Shown here one piece after another: positions 6,411-8,808 of a DNA stretch of 8,808 nucleotides (position 1 is the first letter of the stretch; every line of letters begins with the position of its first letter). The notes under the pieces are model-generated. The model made no database searches and had not been told where the DNA came from. It saw nothing but the letters and a program-made list of their open reading frames with translations. Made by a program: the position numbers and the translations under genes. Origin of the DNA: an uncultured Desulfobacterales bacterium. Its GTDB lineage: Bacteria; Desulfobacterota; Desulfobacteria; Desulfobacterales; UBA11574. The stretch is taken from contig CALANC010000402.1 in NCBI GenBank assembly GCA_937925895.1, forward strand, positions 1-8,808, in the 5' to 3' direction.

Positions 6411-6983
6411 TTAATCACCAAGCAGATCGTGTTCAAGCGACTCTTTTAATTTCTGCCGGGCATAAAAGAGCCTTGAACTCACTGTCCCTCTCTTTAATTT
6501 CAACGTTTTGGCAATCTCTTCGTAAGATAGGCCTTCAATTTCCTTGAGAACAAACACCGTCCGGGCATCCTCGGGAAGTTCCCTCAGTTTTTCCCGGAAC
6601 GCCTTTTCAAACTCCTTGTTCTGATAGAGCTTCTCCGGGTAATATTCATTGGTGCCCAGTTCCGGATAATCCCCGGAGTCCTCGGTCACCAGGGGTCTGT
6701 GGTGCCATCTGAACCTACGTTTCCACCGCCGCTTCCAGTTTAATGACTGGTTGACGGTGATCCGGTGCAACCATGTGGAAAGTTTCGATTTGCCCCTGAA
6801 TCTACGAATATTCTGATGAACCTTTAAGAACACATCTTGAACGATGTCTAGACTGTCTTCACTGTCCAGAGTAATACCATAGGCGATATTGTACAACTTC
6901 TCCCGATACTGCTGAATAAGCAAACGAAATGCCTCTTCATCGCCCTGCTTGAGGTGCAAAACCAGTTTGTTTTCATCCCACAT
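6411..6983 (-). CDS. ECF-type RNA polymerase sigma factor (RpoE/SigW-like)
   Basis: The 190-residue sigma-70 family protein has only regions 2 and 4. Region 2 (about 15-85) contains YNIAYGITLDSEDSLDIVQDV and FRGKSKLSTWLHRITVN, which bind core polymerase and the -10 element. Region 4 (about 130-185) contains LPEDARTVFVLKEIEGLSYE and IAKTLKLKRGTVSSRLFYAR, a helix-turn-helix for the -35 element. The linker has an unusual Arg/Trp/His cluster (WKRRWKRRFRWHHR, 83-96). A GTG at 7007 would add eight residues; ATG 6983 gives the N-terminus normal for the family, but neither start shows a ribosome binding site. The anti-sigma gene follows 4 nt downstream, so it is the first gene of a sigma/anti-sigma operon. 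I could not find a convincing ECF-type autoregulatory promoter upstream. Confidence 0.95.
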   Translation of the reverse strand: MWDENKLVLHLKQGDEEAFRLLIQQYREKLYNIAYGITLDSEDSLDIVQDVFLKVHQNIRRFRGKSKLSTWLHRITVNQSLNWKRRWKRRFRWHHRPLVTEDSGDYPELGTNEYYPEKLYQNKEFEKAFREKLRELPEDARTVFVLKEIEGLSYEEIAKTLKLKRGTVSSRLFYARQKLKESLEHDLLGD

Positions 6984-7040
6984 AGCATTATCTGACGTAT
7001 TAGACACCGATTAAATAAAAAAGATCAATAAAAGTTTAGA

Positions 7041-7046
7041 ATTATA
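7041..7046 (-). promoter_or_regulatory. Possible -10 box upstream of the sigma operon
   Basis: A perfect TATAAT on the - strand lies about 58 nt before the ATG of the sigma gene. The expected -35 position (near 7064-7069) reads TATTTC, a poor match, so only the -10 half is supported. The surrounding 6984-7159 gap is AT-rich and also holds a weak 6-bp hairpin (7106-7121, TTTTAG/CTAAAA) below the end of the OleA-like gene. Confidence 0.3.
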
Positions 7047-7159
7047 TAGCATTTTTGAAAAAAGAAATACCGAGTGTGGACGATTTTCTTCCTGAAAACG
7101 AACAATTTTAGGGGGCTAAAAGGAGACAAAAAAGCATATAAAAGATACAAAATGAATTA

Positions 7160-8179
7160 TCACCAGGTAACACTCATCATCGTACAGTTAAGACCACTTC
7201 CGATGCCCATTAACGCAATATGATTTCCAGGCCCCATCTTTCCCTCTTCTTCCGCCATGGCAAGGGTAATCGGAAGGGCCGCTGGGCCGATATTCCCCTG
7301 AGTAAAAAAATTCAGATGGGCCTTTTCAGGTGTCAGTCCCAGCTTTTTATTTAAAGCAGTCATATTGCTGGCGCTCACCTGGTGCGGCACATACAGATCT
7401 ATCGTCTCATCACTCCAGTTCTCCAGTGTTTGACAGGCCAGCTGCCAGGTGGCATATGCCAGTTCGACTCCGTGAACCAACACACGATGTGCATCAGCTA
7501 CCATATAGTCTTTCTGGCCGAAGCACAACCGGCTGTGTTTGGTAGCGGCTCTGGTGACCGAACCGTTGATAACGTGTCCAGACGATGACATATCCTTATG
7601 GCATAACAGCATGGCTACGGCCCCGGAACCCAAAGTCAGCGTGGCAAAGTTTTCACGAAACACTTGTTCAGTAACATCATCACCTTGAAGCCGTTTTATG
7701 GTTGCTTCTACAACTTCTCTCGACCCTTCTCCGTTCACGATTAAACCGTAATGGATCATTCCTTTCTCTATCATCAAAATAATGTTAACCATTGCATCCA
7801 AAAAGCCCAGGCATGCATTGCCGATATCATAATTAATGCAGGAAGGAGATAATCTGAGATTCCCATGAACCAGGCTGGCAACAGACGGTTCGATGTAGTC
7901 TTTGCAGACCGAGGTGTTAATTAAACAACCGATTGCCTGCTTGTCGATACCTGCTTTATCAATCACCTTCCTGGCCGCCAGAGTGGCCACATCACTAGGC
8001 ATTGTCCCCGGATCCCAGAACCGACGCTCCCGAATTCCGGTCAGGCCTTCGATAAGACCCTTTTTCATCCCGATTCGATCCATCGTTTTGGAAATTTGGT
8101 CCTCAATGGATTCAGATGTGATCCGGTGAGGTGCCAACTCATATGCGACTGCTTCTATGGTTACATTTCCACACAACAT
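7160..8179 (-). CDS. oleA: OleA-like thiolase-fold condensing enzyme (KAS III family)
   Basis: The 339-residue cytosolic enzyme belongs to the ketoacyl-ACP synthase III group of the thiolase superfamily. The catalytic triad is visible: Cys123 in DIGNACLGF, His266 in YVPHQVS and Asn296 in QGNIGPAA, plus the GIGSGLNC ending. Glu97 in DYIEPS lies 26 residues before Cys123, the same spacing as Glu117 and Cys143 of Xanthomonas OleA as I recall it, and length is also about that of OleA. OleA condenses two fatty acyl-CoAs head to head to a beta-keto acid, the first step to long-chain olefins. Other typical OleA stretches are GIRERRFWDPGTMPSDVA and NGEGSREVVEATI. No oleB, oleC or oleD follows downstream, so the pathway may be split or the enzyme may serve another condensation (a FabH- or BioZ-like role is the alternative). 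The ATG at 8179 has only a weak GAGA upstream. Confidence 0.85.
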   Translation of the reverse strand: MLCGNVTIEAVAYELAPHRITSESIEDQISKTMDRIGMKKGLIEGLTGIRERRFWDPGTMPSDVATLAARKVIDKAGIDKQAIGCLINTSVCKDYIEPSVASLVHGNLRLSPSCINYDIGNACLGFLDAMVNIILMIEKGMIHYGLIVNGEGSREVVEATIKRLQGDDVTEQVFRENFATLTLGSGAVAMLLCHKDMSSSGHVINGSVTRAATKHSRLCFGQKDYMVADAHRVLVHGVELAYATWQLACQTLENWSDETIDLYVPHQVSASNMTALNKKLGLTPEKAHLNFFTQGNIGPAALPITLAMAEEEGKMGPGNHIALMGIGSGLNCTMMSVTW

Positions 8180-8253
8180 TTGCTGATCTCTTTCTTTGTA
8201 TTTGTATTTTTATACCTGGAAAACTTACGTTTCGCCTTTTTATTTATGCTCAA

Positions 8254-8281
8254 TTGAGGTAGGTAAAATTGGTAACATAAA
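8254..8281 (+). promoter_or_regulatory. Possible sigma-70-like promoter of the P-loop ATPase gene
   Basis: TTGAGG (8254-8259) and CATAAA (8276-8281) are separated by 16 nt, each matching four of six consensus bases. It lies in the 129-bp divergent gap between the OleA-like gene and the ATPase gene, about 27 nt before the ATG at 8309. The match is modest and could be chance in AT-rich DNA. Confidence 0.3.
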
Positions 8282-8308
8282 AACACAAAAAAAGCATCAT
8301 TAATTGTG

Positions 8309-8808
8309 ATGGAAAAAACTAACTGGCAGGTAATAACAGGAGCGCCCTGCTCGGGAAAAACCTCTGTAATCTGCGGGCTCGAACAACTCGGCTATCGGGT
8401 AATCCATGAATTCGCACGGGCATATATTGACGAGGAACTGGAAAAGGGGAAAAGTATTTCCCGAATCAAATCGGATATTCTATCCTTTGAAAGGCATATT
8501 CTTTATAAAAAGATCGAAATAGAAAGTCGGCTGCCAAAAAATGAACTTATCTTTTTTGATCGCGCGGTTCCTGACAGTATTGGATATTACATGCTGGAAG
8601 ATTTAAATCCGGACGAACCCATTAAAAAAAGCAAGCAAACAAAGTATAAAAAAATATTTTTCTTTGAAAGATTGAAGTTTGAAAAAGATGCGATAAGATC
8701 AGAGGATGATAGGATCGCGGCCAGGCTTGATCGTCTGTTAAAAGAAAGTTATCAAATGCTGGGCTATGATCTTATACCTGTCCCCCTGATGTCCGTGGAG
8801 GAGCGTAT
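8309..8808 (+). CDS. P-loop ATPase/kinase-like protein, AAA_28 type (5' part, runs off the window)
   Basis: About 166 codons are present with no stop before the edge. The N-terminus has a Walker A loop GAPCSGKT (11-18) right after a short beta strand (WQVIT), then LGYRVIHEFARAYIDEE. A Walker B-like strand LIFFDRAVPDSIGYY follows (80-94), with DR at 84-85. A basic lid-like region (ERLKFEKD ... DDRIAARLDRLLKESYQMLGY) comes after it. This order is that of small AAA_28-type NTPases, which resemble nucleoside or small-molecule kinases; the substrate cannot be told. ATG 8309 is the first good start and no clear ribosome binding site precedes it. It is divergent from the OleA-like gene, so a functional link is not implied. 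Confidence 0.85.
   Translation, partial: MEKTNWQVITGAPCSGKTSVICGLEQLGYRVIHEFARAYIDEELEKGKSISRIKSDILSFERHILYKKIEIESRLPKNELIFFDRAVPDSIGYYMLEDLNPDEPIKKSKQTKYKKIFFFERLKFEKDAIRSEDDRIAARLDRLLKESYQMLGYDLIPVPLMSVEER

Noticed and set aside
7106..7121. TTTTAG-GGGG-CTAAAA hairpin below the OleA-like gene as terminator
   Set aside because: The stem is only 6 bp, mostly A-T, and no U-tract follows on the transcribed strand; at most a weak signal.

Overview
The window is ordinary bacterial chromosome with tightly packed genes, strong Shine-Dalgarno-type starts at several loci and fairly low GC by eye. Envelope traits (Sec signal peptides, a TolC-type outer-membrane protein, a subtilase with a Gly-rich/CFI-type C-terminal sorting module, an ECF sigma/anti-sigma pair, an OleA-like thiolase) point to a Gram-negative bacterium. 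Desulfobacterota (the old Deltaproteobacteria) is my best guess, based on remembered family distribution and not on a marker gene. I see no tRNA, rRNA, CRISPR array or transposase gene. No gene-free stretch exceeds about 180 bases.

Left part, + strand (1-4801): the tail of an unknown gene runs into a PhzF-family isomerase/epimerase, whose end overlaps a 72-residue zinc-ribbon protein with one C-terminal membrane helix. These three look like one translationally coupled unit. Next comes a large secreted subtilisin-like (S8) protease with propeptide, catalytic domain, an inserted beta-rich domain, a Gly-rich spacer, a Cys-Phe-Ile box and a C-terminal membrane helix. It is followed by a TolC-family efflux channel with no pump or adaptor gene beside it.

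Convergent junction (4798-4974): two inverted-repeat structures lie here. One is a 99-bp element with perfect 19-bp terminal inverted repeats that contains the tolC-like stop codon and is flanked by GGA on both sides. The other is a perfect 24-bp palindrome.

Middle, - strand (7007 down to 4975): a probable four-gene operon encodes an ECF sigma factor, a zinc-finger membrane anti-sigma factor, an unrecognised secreted beta-rich protein, and a secreted His/Arg/Tyr-rich protein. The first three genes are packed with 4-nt spacing or a 17-nt overlap and reuse GGTGA as ribosome binding site. The arrangement suggests that the sigma factor responds to an envelope signal and that the two secreted proteins are part of the sensor or the output. 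This is an inference from context.

Right part (7160-8808): an OleA-like condensing enzyme on the - strand, without oleB, oleC or oleD next to it in this window, is divergent from the 5' part of a P-loop ATPase (AAA_28-like) that runs off the end.

The most interesting items are the 99-bp palindromic element, the sorting module on the protease, the four-gene sigma operon with two uncharacterised exported proteins, and the orphan OleA. I do not see clear evidence for a wholly new system such as a defence island.
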